This document shows positions 26,686 to 35,493 of a DNA stretch of 64,000 nucleotides, piece after piece. The translations under genes and the position numbers were made by a program. The stretch is from Burkholderia sp. HI2500 (GTDB lineage Bacteria; Pseudomonadota; Gammaproteobacteria; Burkholderiales; Burkholderiaceae): positions 1 through 64,000 of the forward strand of contig NZ_NKFL01000006.1 in NCBI RefSeq assembly GCF_002223055.1. Direction: 5' to 3'. Numbering within the stretch: position 1 is the first letter of the stretch; the number at the start of each line of letters is the position of its first letter. The notes beneath the pieces were generated by a model. That model ran no database searches. It saw nothing but the letters and a program-made list of their open reading frames with translations, and had not been told where the DNA came from.

Positions 26686-27954
26686 TCAGCGGCGGCAGGA
26701 CGCGAGCGCGTCGCGGGCCTGGTACGCCGTGTACGTGAGCTGGGCGGCAGCGAGGCCCGCCAGCCCGAACGTGCGCGTGAGCCCGAACGCGTTGAAGCCT
26801 TCCGGCACCGGCCGGCCTTCGGCCAGCGTGGCCGCGAGCACTTCGCCGGCCACCGTGGTCGGCGCCATCCCGTGGCCGCCGAACGCGATCGTGTGCCACA
26901 CGCCGTCCGCGTCGCGGCCGATCTGCGGCATCTTGTGCCGCGCATAGCTCATCAGCCCGCCCCACGCGTAGTCGACCTTCACGCCTTCCAGTTGCGGATA
27001 CACGCGCAGCAGGTCGCGCCGCAGCAGGCGCGCGATCGCGTCGGGGCCGCGGTCGAGCACGGAGATCCGGCCGCCCCACAGGATGCGCGTGTCCTTCAGC
27101 GGACGGTAATAGTCGAACGCGAAACGCGTGTCGTAGATCGCGTACGGCGCGTCGATCGCGTCCGGCAGGCGCGCGCCGAGCGGTTCGGTCGCGATCACGT
27201 AGGTCGCGATCGGCAGCACCGCGCGCTCGATGCGCGGCGACACGCCGCGCGCGTAGCCGCCGCCGGCGAACACGACGTCCTTCGCGCGCACCGTGCCCTG
27301 CGCCGTGCGCACGACGTACCCGGCGCCTTCGCGCGCGATGCCGAGCGCGGCCGAGCGTTCGTACACCCGCGCACCGCCGCGCGACGCGGCCGCCGCGACG
27401 CCGAGCACGTACTTGAGCGGATGGAAGTGGAAGGCGTTCGGCTCGAACAGGCCGCCGTAGTAGCGCTGCGTCTTCAGCCGCTTGCGCAGCGCGTCCGTCG
27501 AAACGGGTTCCCAGTCGACGCCGAGTTCGTCCTTCATCAGCGTGCGCACGCTGTCGAGCCGGGACGGATCGTCGAACCAGTTCGCGAGCATCACGCCCTG
27601 GTCGACGATGTCGCAGTCGATGCCATAGCGCGCGATCCGTGCGCGGATCAGGTCGACCGCGTCGACGGTGAGCCGGTACAGCCGGCGCCCTTCGTCGCGG
27701 CCGAGCGTGCGCAGCAGGTCGGCGTTGTCGAGGCTGTAGCCGCCGAAGACGAAGCCGCCGTTGCGGCCCGATGCGCCGAAGCCGACGCGTTCGCTGTCGA
27801 GCACGACGACGTCATGCACGCCGCGCTCGACGAGGCCGAGCGCCGTGCACAGGCCGGCGAGGCCGCCGCCGACGATGCAGACCTGCGTGTCGATCGTGCC
27901 GGTCAGTTGCGGGTAGGGCTGGCGGGTAACGGTGGCTTCGTAGAAGTTCTGCAT
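26686..27954 (-). CDS. amaA: FAD-dependent oxidoreductase, probable L-pipecolate oxidase
   Basis: A 422-residue DAO-type flavoenzyme. The dinucleotide-binding fold VCIVGGGLAGLCTALGL lies at residues 25-41, with SGRNGGFVFGGYS and the C-terminal FAD-binding block AFGGHGMAPTTVAGE. Close relatives are gamma-glutamylputrescine oxidase (PuuB) and L-pipecolate oxidase (AmaA). The adjacent LysP-like permease and the divergent piperideine-6-carboxylate dehydrogenase gene favour AmaA, which oxidises L-pipecolate to piperideine-6-carboxylate in lysine catabolism. The start has a normal N-terminus, and the gene is 156 bases downstream of the permease on the same strand. Confidence 0.8.
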   Translation of the reverse strand: MQNFYEATVTRQPYPQLTGTIDTQVCIVGGGLAGLCTALGLVERGVHDVVVLDSERVGFGASGRNGGFVFGGYSLDNADLLRTLGRDEGRRLYRLTVDAVDLIRARIARYGIDCDIVDQGVMLANWFDDPSRLDSVRTLMKDELGVDWEPVSTDALRKRLKTQRYYGGLFEPNAFHFHPLKYVLGVAAAASRGGARVYERSAALGIAREGAGYVVRTAQGTVRAKDVVFAGGGYARGVSPRIERAVLPIATYVIATEPLGARLPDAIDAPYAIYDTRFAFDYYRPLKDTRILWGGRISVLDRGPDAIARLLRRDLLRVYPQLEGVKVDYAWGGLMSYARHKMPQIGRDADGVWHTIAFGGHGMAPTTVAGEVLAATLAEGRPVPEGFNAFGLTRTFGLAGLAAAQLTYTAYQARDALASCRR

Positions 27955-28046
27955 GCGATTTCGTTGACTCTTGACGGCGGAAAAACAGACGGCGCGCGTC
28001 GATCTTGCCTGAACGTGCGCGCCGCGTCGAATAGGGGTTGTCTGGG

Positions 28047-28078
28047 CACCGGCCGCCGCACTCGCATGGCGGCCGGTG
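28047..28078. repeat. Perfect 11-bp inverted repeat between permease and amaA
   Basis: CACCGGCCGCC-N10-GGCGGCCGGTG lies between the permease stop and the amaA start. No U-tract follows on the minus strand. It may act as a partial terminator or an mRNA-stabilising hairpin that gives different amounts of the two gene products. Confidence 0.6.
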
Positions 28079-28110
28079 CGATCCGGATTGATCCAGGCCG
28101 ATCCGCGCGA

Positions 28111-29691
28111 TCAGGCGCCCGGCGTCGGGTTGGCCGGACGGGCGCCGTAGCTCGCGTAGCCGGTTTCAGCTTGGCGGGCGGGCTCGGGCGTCGCGTTGCG
28201 TTCGATCCAGGGAGCGATCTCCATGTCTTCGTAGCGCACGAGACGGCATTTGCGCACGATCGCGTAGCCGAGCCAGATCGCGAGGAAGAACGGCAGGCCG
28301 ATGTAGGTCGCGGCGACGCCGACCCAGTCGATCTTGTCGGAGAGGAACGCCTGGTAGTCCTGGCCGAGCGCGATCACCGCGCACAGCGCGAACGCGAACA
28401 GCGGGCCGAACGGGAACCACTTCGACCGGTACGGCAACTGGTCGAGCCGGTAGCCCTGCTTCAGGAAGCCCTTGCGGAAGCGGTAGTGGCTGACCGCGAT
28501 GCCGAGCCACGTGATGAAGCCGGCCATGCCCGACGTGTTCAGCAGCCACAGGTACACGGTCTTGTCGCCATACAGCGACGTGAGGAAGCACAAGGCGCCG
28601 ACGGCCGTCGTCGCATACAGCGCATTGCGCGGCACGCCGCCGCGCGACAGCTTCGCGAAGATCTTCGGCGCACGGCCTTCGACCGCGAGGTTGTAGAGCA
28701 TTCGCGTCGATGCATACATGCCCGAGTTGCCGGCCGACAGCACGGCCGTCAGGATCACCGCGTTCATCACGCCGGCGGCGAATGCGAGGCCCGCGTGGCG
28801 GAACACGAGCGTGAACGGGCTCACGCCGATGTCGGTCACGTCGCTCTTCAGCAGGCTCGGGTCGGTGTAGGGAATCAGCACGCCGATCACGAAGATCGCC
28901 AGCACGTAGAACAGCAGGATGCGCCAGAAGATCTGGCTCACCGCACGCGGGATCGTCGTGCGCGGGTTTTCCGATTCGCCGGCGGCGACCCCGATCATCT
29001 CGGTGCCCTGGAACGAGAAGCCCGCGATCATCGCGACGCCGAGCATCGTCGCCCAGCCGCCGGCGAACGGCGCGTCGCCGATCGTGAAGTTGCCCCAGCC
29101 CGCGCTCGGGCCGCCCTGCATGATCCCGAAGATCATCAGCAGGCCGACGCCGACGAACGCGAGCACCGTCAGCACCTTGATCAGCGCGAACCAGTATTCG
29201 GCTTCGCCGAAGCCGCGCACCGACAGCGCGTTGAGCGCGAAGATCAGCGTGAGGAACAGCGCGCTCCACCAGACGCCCGGTACATGCGGGAACCAGTAGT
29301 TCATCACGAGCTGCCCGGCGACGAGCTCCACGGCCAATGTCACGGCCCAGCTGTACCAGTAGTTCCAGCCGAGCGCGAAGCCGAAGCCTTCGTCGACGAA
29401 CTTCGCGCCGTAGGTCGCGAACGAGCCCGACACCGGCATGAACGCGGCCATCTCGCCGAGGCTCGTCATCAGGAAATAGACCATCAGGCCGATCACCATG
29501 TACGCGAGCATGGCTCCGCCGGGGCCGGCCTGCGAGATCGACGCGCCGGACGCGACGAACAGGCCCGTGCCGATCGAGCCGCCGATGGCGATCATCCGCA
29601 GATGGCGTGCCTGCAGCGCGCGGTGGAGGGACGGCTTCGCGGGCGGCGAGCCGGAGGGGCGGGGCGAATCGGGGCGGGCATCTGAATGCAT
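28111..29691 (-). CDS. Amino acid permease, LysP-like (APC superfamily)
   Basis: A 526-residue inner-membrane transporter with 12 helices. The AAT-family start HRALQARHLRMIAIGGSIGTGLFVASG (about residues 24-50) and FQGTEMIGVAAGESENPRTTIPRA are characteristic of LysP and other basic/aromatic amino acid permeases. The start at 29691 is preferred because the 63 codons upstream are Arg-rich and non-conserved. It is followed by amaA and is divergent from amaB. Uptake of lysine or pipecolate for this catabolic cluster is the natural inference. Confidence 0.87.
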   Translation of the reverse strand: MHSDARPDSPRPSGSPPAKPSLHRALQARHLRMIAIGGSIGTGLFVASGASISQAGPGGAMLAYMVIGLMVYFLMTSLGEMAAFMPVSGSFATYGAKFVDEGFGFALGWNYWYSWAVTLAVELVAGQLVMNYWFPHVPGVWWSALFLTLIFALNALSVRGFGEAEYWFALIKVLTVLAFVGVGLLMIFGIMQGGPSAGWGNFTIGDAPFAGGWATMLGVAMIAGFSFQGTEMIGVAAGESENPRTTIPRAVSQIFWRILLFYVLAIFVIGVLIPYTDPSLLKSDVTDIGVSPFTLVFRHAGLAFAAGVMNAVILTAVLSAGNSGMYASTRMLYNLAVEGRAPKIFAKLSRGGVPRNALYATTAVGALCFLTSLYGDKTVYLWLLNTSGMAGFITWLGIAVSHYRFRKGFLKQGYRLDQLPYRSKWFPFGPLFAFALCAVIALGQDYQAFLSDKIDWVGVAATYIGLPFFLAIWLGYAIVRKCRLVRYEDMEIAPWIERNATPEPARQAETGYASYGARPANPTPGA

Positions 29692-30312
29692 GGCGGGCGC
29701 TGGGCGCTGTCTCCGGGATTGTATTTTCGGTGACGAAGCGCGACGCGTTGCCGGCAGCGGTGATGCGGTGCTGAAACGGGCCGGGTGAGCGGGCCGCGAT
29801 GCGTGTCGCCTTCGTCTGTCGTCCGGCAGCCGTGATGGCGGCCGGCGGCGCGCCGGGTGCGGTGCACCCCGACGTCGCAACGATTGTGTGTGCCCCGTGC
29901 ACGGGCGGCAAACGATATTTCCGAATAGGGTGATGCGGGATTGTCATCAACTTGCGTCGTACCGCGATGCGTCCGATGGCCCCGCCACGGGCTTTGGAAA
30001 CGTCCCGTGTCGGCGCCCAAACGCATCCGGTCGATCCGTCGAGGTATTGCGTTTTCGGAATGAAGTCGTGAGTTAATATCAATAGCGGCCCGACTTGTGG
30101 CCACCGACAATGTGTTTCATGGATCGTGCCCTGCGAGGCGGGAGCGCGCCGTCCGGCGGGCTTCCGGCGGCGGCGCGGCGCGATGCGCCCGACGGCGCAC
30201 CGGGCCTGCCGCGCGGCGCATCCGCTTGCACAGGGCGCGCGAACGCGCTCCAATCGAATCACGTGGGCGGCGTTGCCGCCGCACCGATCAATCTGTCCCT
30301 GAAGAGGAAGTG
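29692..30312. promoter_or_regulatory. Divergent promoter region between LysP-like permease and amaB
   Basis: A 621-bp gap between divergently transcribed catabolic genes. It holds a lower-GC middle part (about 29880-30110) in which promoters for both directions are likely. A TTAATATCAATAG stretch near 30074 is the most AT-rich point. I found no convincing sigma-54 site or large palindrome. Short open frames here lack support. Confidence 0.5.
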
Positions 30313-31824
30313 ATGCAATTCAACGACATTCTTGCCGCGCTCGACATCGATCTCGCCCAGTGGAAAGGCAATGCGCTGACCGCGCGTTCGCCGCTCGACG
30401 GCGCGACGCTCGCGACGCTGGCCGTCGACACGCCCGCCGACGCCGAGCGCAAGATCGACGCCGCGCACGACGCATTCCTCAAGTGGCGCACGGTGCCGGC
30501 ACCGGTGCGCGGCGAACTCGTGCGCGTGTTCGGCAACGTGCTGCGCGAGCACAAGGCCGAACTCGGCCGCCTCGTCACGCTCGAAGCCGGCAAGATCACG
30601 TCGGAAGGCCTCGGCGAAGTGCAGGAAATGATCGACATCTGCGATTTCGCGGTCGGTCTGTCGCGCCAGCTTTACGGCCTCACGATCGCCTCGGAGCGCC
30701 CGGGCCACCGGATGATGGAAACGTGGCACCCGATCGGCGTGTGCGGCGTGATCTCGGCGTTCAACTTCCCGGTCGCCGTGTGGGCATGGAACGCGGCGCT
30801 CGCATTCGTGTGCGGCGATTCGGTCGTGTGGAAGCCGTCCGAGAAGACGCCGCTGACCGCGATCGCATGCCACGTGCTGCTGCAGAAGGCGATCCGCGAA
30901 TTCGAGAAGACCCACCCGGGCGTCGCGCCGGCGGAACTGAGCCAGCTGGTGCTCGGCATGCGCGATGTCGGCGAGGTGCTGACGGCATCGAAGAAGGTGC
31001 CGGTCGTGAGCGCGACGGGCAGCGTGCGGATGGGCCAGGAAGTCGCGAAGGTGCTGAGCCAGCGTCTTGCGCGCGGCATCCTCGAACTCGGCGGCAACAA
31101 CGGGATGATCGTCGCGCCGAGCGCCGATCTGGATCTCGTGGTGCGCGCGGTCACGTTCGCTGCGGTCGGCACGGCCGGCCAGCGCTGCACGACGCTGCGC
31201 CGCCTGATCGTGCATCGCAGCCTGGTCGAGCAGCTGCTGCCGCGCATCGAGAAGGCCTACGCGTCGGTGAAGGTCGGCAACCCGCTTGAAGAAGGCACGC
31301 TGGTCGGTCCGCTGGTCGATCGCGCGTCGTTCGATGCGATGCAGAAGGCGCTGGGCGATGCACGCGAGCAGGGCGGCGAAGTGAAGGGCGGCGAGCGCGT
31401 CGACGTCGGTCACGCGGATGCGTACTACGTGCGTCCGGCCATCGTGCGGATGCCGAAGCAATCGGCGGTGGTCGAGCGCGAGACGTTCGCACCGATCCTG
31501 TACGTGATGGTCTACGACAACTTCGACGACGCGATCGAACTGCACAACGCGGTGCCGCAAGGCCTGTCGTCGGCGATCTTCACGAACGACATGCGCGAGG
31601 CCGAGCAGTTCATGTCGGCAGCGGGCAGCGACTGCGGGATCGTCAACGTGAACATCGGCACGAGCGGCGCGGAGATCGGCGGCGCGTTCGGCGGCGAGAA
31701 GGAAACGGGCGGCGGCCGCGAGTCGGGTTCGGATGCGTGGAAGGCTTACATGCGCCGCGCGACGAACACGATCAACTACAGCCGTCAGTTGCCGCTGGCG
31801 CAGGGCGTGAAGTTCGACGTTTGA
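30313..31824 (+). CDS. amaB: Piperideine-6-carboxylate (2-aminoadipate semialdehyde) dehydrogenase
   Basis: A 503-residue NAD-dependent aldehyde dehydrogenase of the ALDH7/antiquitin-like branch. The catalytic glutamate Glu258 is in LELGGNNGM and the nucleophile Cys292 in GQRCTTLRR. N-terminal and C-terminal blocks (AGKITSEGLGEVQEMIDICDFA and GGAFGGEKETGGGRESGSDAWKAYMRR) are diagnostic of AmaB. It oxidises 2-aminoadipate semialdehyde to 2-aminoadipate, following pipecolate oxidation by AmaA. GAGGAAG precedes the ATG. The gene ends at a strong terminator and is divergent from the permease-amaA unit. Confidence 0.92.
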   Translation: MQFNDILAALDIDLAQWKGNALTARSPLDGATLATLAVDTPADAERKIDAAHDAFLKWRTVPAPVRGELVRVFGNVLREHKAELGRLVTLEAGKITSEGLGEVQEMIDICDFAVGLSRQLYGLTIASERPGHRMMETWHPIGVCGVISAFNFPVAVWAWNAALAFVCGDSVVWKPSEKTPLTAIACHVLLQKAIREFEKTHPGVAPAELSQLVLGMRDVGEVLTASKKVPVVSATGSVRMGQEVAKVLSQRLARGILELGGNNGMIVAPSADLDLVVRAVTFAAVGTAGQRCTTLRRLIVHRSLVEQLLPRIEKAYASVKVGNPLEEGTLVGPLVDRASFDAMQKALGDAREQGGEVKGGERVDVGHADAYYVRPAIVRMPKQSAVVERETFAPILYVMVYDNFDDAIELHNAVPQGLSSAIFTNDMREAEQFMSAAGSDCGIVNVNIGTSGAEIGGAFGGEKETGGGRESGSDAWKAYMRRATNTINYSRQLPLAQGVKFDV

Positions 31825-31859
31825 TGCGGGGCGCCCGGGAGGGCGCTGCGTAGAAGGAG

Positions 31860-31899
31860 AAAGGGCCGGCTGCCGCGTTGCGGTGCCGGCCCTTTATGT
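31860..31899 (+). terminator. Terminator after amaB
   Basis: AAAGGGCCGGC (31860-31870) pairs with GCCGGCCCTTT (31885-31895), followed by a short ATGTTT. It begins 36 bases after the stop codon. Confidence 0.82.
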
Positions 31900-31987
31900 T
31901 TGGAGCGGGGAATACGGTATCGTGCGCGTAGGCGTCGATTGGGGCGATTGGCGCGGGTGATTAATCGATGACCGGCCGGGAACGCGT

Positions 31988-32482
31988 ATGGGCGACACGT
32001 CGACAGACTCTTTCTCGGGCAAAACGGATCAGCCGACCCCGGTTGATGGTACCGAGATCGTGAACGGAAAAGAGCTTCTCGAGAGACTGGCGATGTTGTC
32101 GCCGGTCGGGATGCAAGTCTATGCGTCTTCGTGTTTGCGTCGCTATTGCGACGCAAACGGGTTTTCGCACGCGGCCATCGACGCGCTTCTCGCTCATCTC
32201 GATTCCATCGCTGTCGCCGGAAGCTTGCCCGAGTGGGAGTACAGCGGAGCTTTGCTCGAACTCAACGGCAGAGGCGATCCCGTTCCGGCAGGAATCGAAT
32301 CGGCACTGCCGGAGGGCGAGTTGCAAAGATTCATGACGTTGGTCGAAGCCGTCGTCGAAGTCGGGATCGTCGATTTGTACGGCACGAGAACCGATCAGCC
32401 GCTGGCCTTTCTTCGCAAGGCCATCGCCGTCCTGGAGCAGGGCGGGATTCCCTTGCCGCCATTGACGAATGCGTCGGGTTGA
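31988..32482 (+). CDS. Hypothetical protein, lower-GC orphan gene
   Basis: A 164-residue soluble acidic protein without signal peptide or membrane helix. It starts MGDTSTDSFSGKTDQPTPVDG, then is mainly helical, with LLERLAMLSPVGMQVYASSCLRRYC and a C-terminal FLRKAIAVLEQGGIPLPPL. Codon use is less GC-biased than that of its neighbours, which suggests later acquisition. The size, acidity and isolated position resemble immunity proteins of contact-dependent toxin systems, but no toxin gene is near and I recognise no family. The ATG lies shortly after the amaB terminator. Confidence 0.6.
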   Translation: MGDTSTDSFSGKTDQPTPVDGTEIVNGKELLERLAMLSPVGMQVYASSCLRRYCDANGFSHAAIDALLAHLDSIAVAGSLPEWEYSGALLELNGRGDPVPAGIESALPEGELQRFMTLVEAVVEVGIVDLYGTRTDQPLAFLRKAIAVLEQGGIPLPPLTNASG

Positions 32483-32599
32483 TCGGCATCCGGCCGAATA
32501 CCGGCAAACCAACCGCAGGCGAGCGGGACGATATCGCGAACCTTCGCACCGCCTGCGGACAGCTCGCCTAGCGTGAATGCGCGCGGCGCGGAACGTGAA

Positions 32600-35044
32600 T
32601 CACTGCTCCGCCGCCGGCATGTTCTGCACGACCAGCATCTGCGGGCTCGACAGCGTGATGCCCGCCGCGCGCAACTGCTTCAGGATCTCGAACAGCAGGT
32701 CGCTCTTCGTCGAGCCGGCGATCCGCGGGCTCGACACGTAGCCCGTCACGCTCAGCGTGATGCCGTCCGGCGTGAGCTGGCTGAACGTGACCGACGGCGC
32801 CGGCTTCTCGAGAATCGCCGCATGCGAGCGATAGGCTTCGAGCAGCAGGTCGCGCACCTGCTCGGGATCGGTGTTCAGCGGGAACGTCAGCACCAGCGTC
32901 GCGACGCCCTGCGTGCTGTTGCCCATCGTCACGTTGCGCAGGTTCTGCGAGATCAGTTGCGAGTTCGGCACGATCACGGTCGAGCGATCGCTGAGCTGGA
33001 TCTCGGTCGCGCGCACGTTGATGCGGCGGATGTCGCCTTCGACGCCCGCGATGCTGATCATGTCGCCCACCTTCACCGGGCGCTCGGTCAACAGGATCAG
33101 CCCCGACACGAAGTTCTTCACGATCTCCTGCAGGCCGAAACCGATACCCACCGACAACGCACTGACGATCCACGCGAGGTTGTTCCACCGGACGCCGAGC
33201 AGCCCGAGCGTCATCAGCACGAGCAGCACGTAGCCGACGTTGGTGAACAGCGTGATCAGCGACACGCGCATCCCGGTATCCATGCCGAGCGCGGGCATGA
33301 ACTCGCTGTCGAGCCAGCGGCGCAGCGAGCGCAGCAGGTAGAAGCCGATCGCGAACCCGATCACGGCGTTCATGATCCGGTCGGGCATGATGTTCAGGCT
33401 CTGCAGCCGCTGGCTGCCGATCATCGCGACTGCACTGTCCATCAGGTCGCCCGGCGTCGTGCCGAAGCCGCCCGTCAGCAGCGCGATGGCCGCGATCAGC
33501 ATCAGCAGGCTCGTGCCGAAGCCGGACAGGACCGTGCGAGCCTGATCGAGGTGACGATCCTCGAGTGCGAACAGGTGCTTGATCTGCTGGCCCGTCGTCA
33601 GGCTCGACGAGAACAGGCTTTCGCTCGCGTCACGCGTCAACTGGATCAGGATGTAGGTGGCGCCCAGCACGATCTCGAACCACACGAGCTCGTAGGTAAT
33701 GAAGCGCGCGACCGTGATGTAGCCGATCAGGAGCGCGATCAGGGTCGCGATGATGGCGAGCGTGACGGCGGCATGGATCAGCCCGGCGAGCGTCGAGCGC
33801 TGCTCGGGCGCTTCGCCGGCAGCCGCGAGCGCGCTGCGCGCGCGGTTCGAGCGCAGCAACGATGCACCGACCGTCACCGCGACGACGAGCGACACGATCC
33901 CGCGGCCGAACAGCGTGACCGACAGGCTGGTGTCGACGATCCGGTTGATCGATTCGAGCGTGCCGGATACCAGCAGCAGCGCGGCCAGGATGCCGGGGAA
34001 CGGCTTCATCGCGAGCGCGACCGGATCGGCGAGCGCGGGCAGGCGCCACGACGGATGCTTCGTGCAGAGCAGCGCACGGCCGAGTCCGGCGATCAGGGCG
34101 CAGGTCGCGGCAAGCTTCGCGAACTGGTCCCACAGATCGTTCAGCGCCGGCGTGAGGTCGTAATGGCGCGCGACGGCGAGGTAAAAGATCTGGACGGCAA
34201 TGGCGGTTGCCAGCAGCGTCGACAGCGCGGTCGACAACGCCAGCGCGCTGCGGCGCAAACGCGTGGCCGGCAGGCGGTTCACGCAGAACCACGCGAGCCC
34301 GCGCTCGATGAGCCGGCGGCCGCCCAACCATGCCGCGAACGCGGCAACCAGCAGCACCACCGTGATCGCCTTTTGCCCGGGCACCCACGACGAGCGCAGC
34401 ATGTCGAGCATTTCTTCGTCGAAATCCCCGAGCCGCTGGGTGTCGTCCGGCGAAAGATGGAACAGCGGCAGCCAGAACTGCGCGCTGAAAATGCCGCCCG
34501 AACGGAACGCGAGCTGGTTCTTCAGCAGGCCGCGATGCAGCTTCGCGAACTGCTCGTTCAGGTTCGTGAGGCTGGCCTTCTGGTCGGCGGCCTGCTTCAG
34601 CGCTGCATCGAGCTGCGTCTTGCGCGCGTTCAGCGTGGCCCGTTGCTTCGCGACGGCCGGCGTTTCCGGCGCGGCGCCTTCCGCAGGCGCGGGGCCGAGC
34701 ACGTCGAGCTGCCCCTGGATCTGCGCACGCTGCGGCACGAGATCGCTCTGCAGCTTCTCGACATCGGTGCTCAGCTCCTGCGTCGAGTCGCTGAGCCCGT
34801 CCAGCTCCTTGCTGTTGGACGCGGTCGAGGTCTGTTGCTTGATGCGGTCGAGTTCGGCCTGCATCTGCTTGAGCTGCGCGACCGCGTCGTTCAGCGAGAT
34901 GGCCGGGACGGGCGCGCCGACGCCGCTCGCGTTCGGGGCCGAGGCGGCCGCCGGAAACGCCGACGCGGTCGCGATCGCCGCGAACTGCAGCAGCGCGATC
35001 AGGGCGATCCGCCGAGCGTAGGTGGATAGTCGTTGTATGAACAT
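32600..35044 (-). CDS. DUF3772/MscS-type mechanosensitive channel protein
   Basis: An 814-residue inner-membrane protein. A signal peptide (RRIALIALLQFAAIATASAFPAAA) begins it. A long periplasmic helical region follows (about residues 45-190), with coiled-coil-like AQLKQMQAELDRIKQQ, then about ten transmembrane helices. The C-terminal MscS domain shows WIVSALSVGIGFGLQEIVKNFVSGLILLTERPVKVGD and the beta-domain GDIRRINVRATEI. The architecture is that of large MscK/YbiO-like channels with a DUF3772 periplasmic part. They release solutes on hypo-osmotic shock. The start at 35044 begins the signal peptide; the extension upstream to 35317 is not conserved. Confidence 0.92.
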   Translation of the reverse strand: MFIQRLSTYARRIALIALLQFAAIATASAFPAAASAPNASGVGAPVPAISLNDAVAQLKQMQAELDRIKQQTSTASNSKELDGLSDSTQELSTDVEKLQSDLVPQRAQIQGQLDVLGPAPAEGAAPETPAVAKQRATLNARKTQLDAALKQAADQKASLTNLNEQFAKLHRGLLKNQLAFRSGGIFSAQFWLPLFHLSPDDTQRLGDFDEEMLDMLRSSWVPGQKAITVVLLVAAFAAWLGGRRLIERGLAWFCVNRLPATRLRRSALALSTALSTLLATAIAVQIFYLAVARHYDLTPALNDLWDQFAKLAATCALIAGLGRALLCTKHPSWRLPALADPVALAMKPFPGILAALLLVSGTLESINRIVDTSLSVTLFGRGIVSLVVAVTVGASLLRSNRARSALAAAGEAPEQRSTLAGLIHAAVTLAIIATLIALLIGYITVARFITYELVWFEIVLGATYILIQLTRDASESLFSSSLTTGQQIKHLFALEDRHLDQARTVLSGFGTSLLMLIAAIALLTGGFGTTPGDLMDSAVAMIGSQRLQSLNIMPDRIMNAVIGFAIGFYLLRSLRRWLDSEFMPALGMDTGMRVSLITLFTNVGYVLLVLMTLGLLGVRWNNLAWIVSALSVGIGFGLQEIVKNFVSGLILLTERPVKVGDMISIAGVEGDIRRINVRATEIQLSDRSTVIVPNSQLISQNLRNVTMGNSTQGVATLVLTFPLNTDPEQVRDLLLEAYRSHAAILEKPAPSVTFSQLTPDGITLSVTGYVSSPRIAGSTKSDLLFEILKQLRAAGITLSSPQMLVVQNMPAAEQ

Positions 35045-35493
35045 GGAATGCTTACGATTTGCCGACAATACCGGTCGCCGAAAGGCGCCCGGAAGCCGGT
35101 GGTTGGCCCGGTAGCATGTTACCGGGGTGTGGAACGCGTGGTTGTACCGATTGGGTCCCCCGTTTGTGGTGATTCCGGTGGTGCGTGCCCGCGCGAAACG
35201 GCGCACCAGGCCCGGACGGTGGGGCCGGCGCCGCCGCGATGTGACGCCGGATAGCCGTTCCGGCGCGTTTCTCGTACCCGACAGACGGTTACGCAAGTTA
35301 CACAATATCTGACGCAAAAATGGGGTATCCGAAGCGGTTCGGCGGCCGGGGGCTGCACGTCATCGCGTTCGGGATATCGGGGCCGGGGTGCGCTCGCACC
35401 GGACGGACCTGCCGGTACAATGCAGCGATTCGCCCGACGGCGGCTCGCGGGTCGCCGGACAACAACACGACACGATCAGGAGACGCGCCCACG
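35045..35493. promoter_or_regulatory. Divergent intergenic region between mechanosensitive channel and MFS gene
   Basis: A 449-bp gap with promoters for both genes. A -10-like TACAAT lies at about 35415 on the plus strand. A CCCGGTA-N6-TACCGGG inverted repeat lies at 35107-35126, 63-82 bases before the channel gene start, a possible operator. The remaining sequence shows no credible gene. Confidence 0.5.

Noticed and set aside
26425..29685. A 1086-codon open frame on the plus strand
   Set aside because: It lies opposite the TetR, amaA and permease genes and translates into low-complexity Arg/Ala/Glu text.
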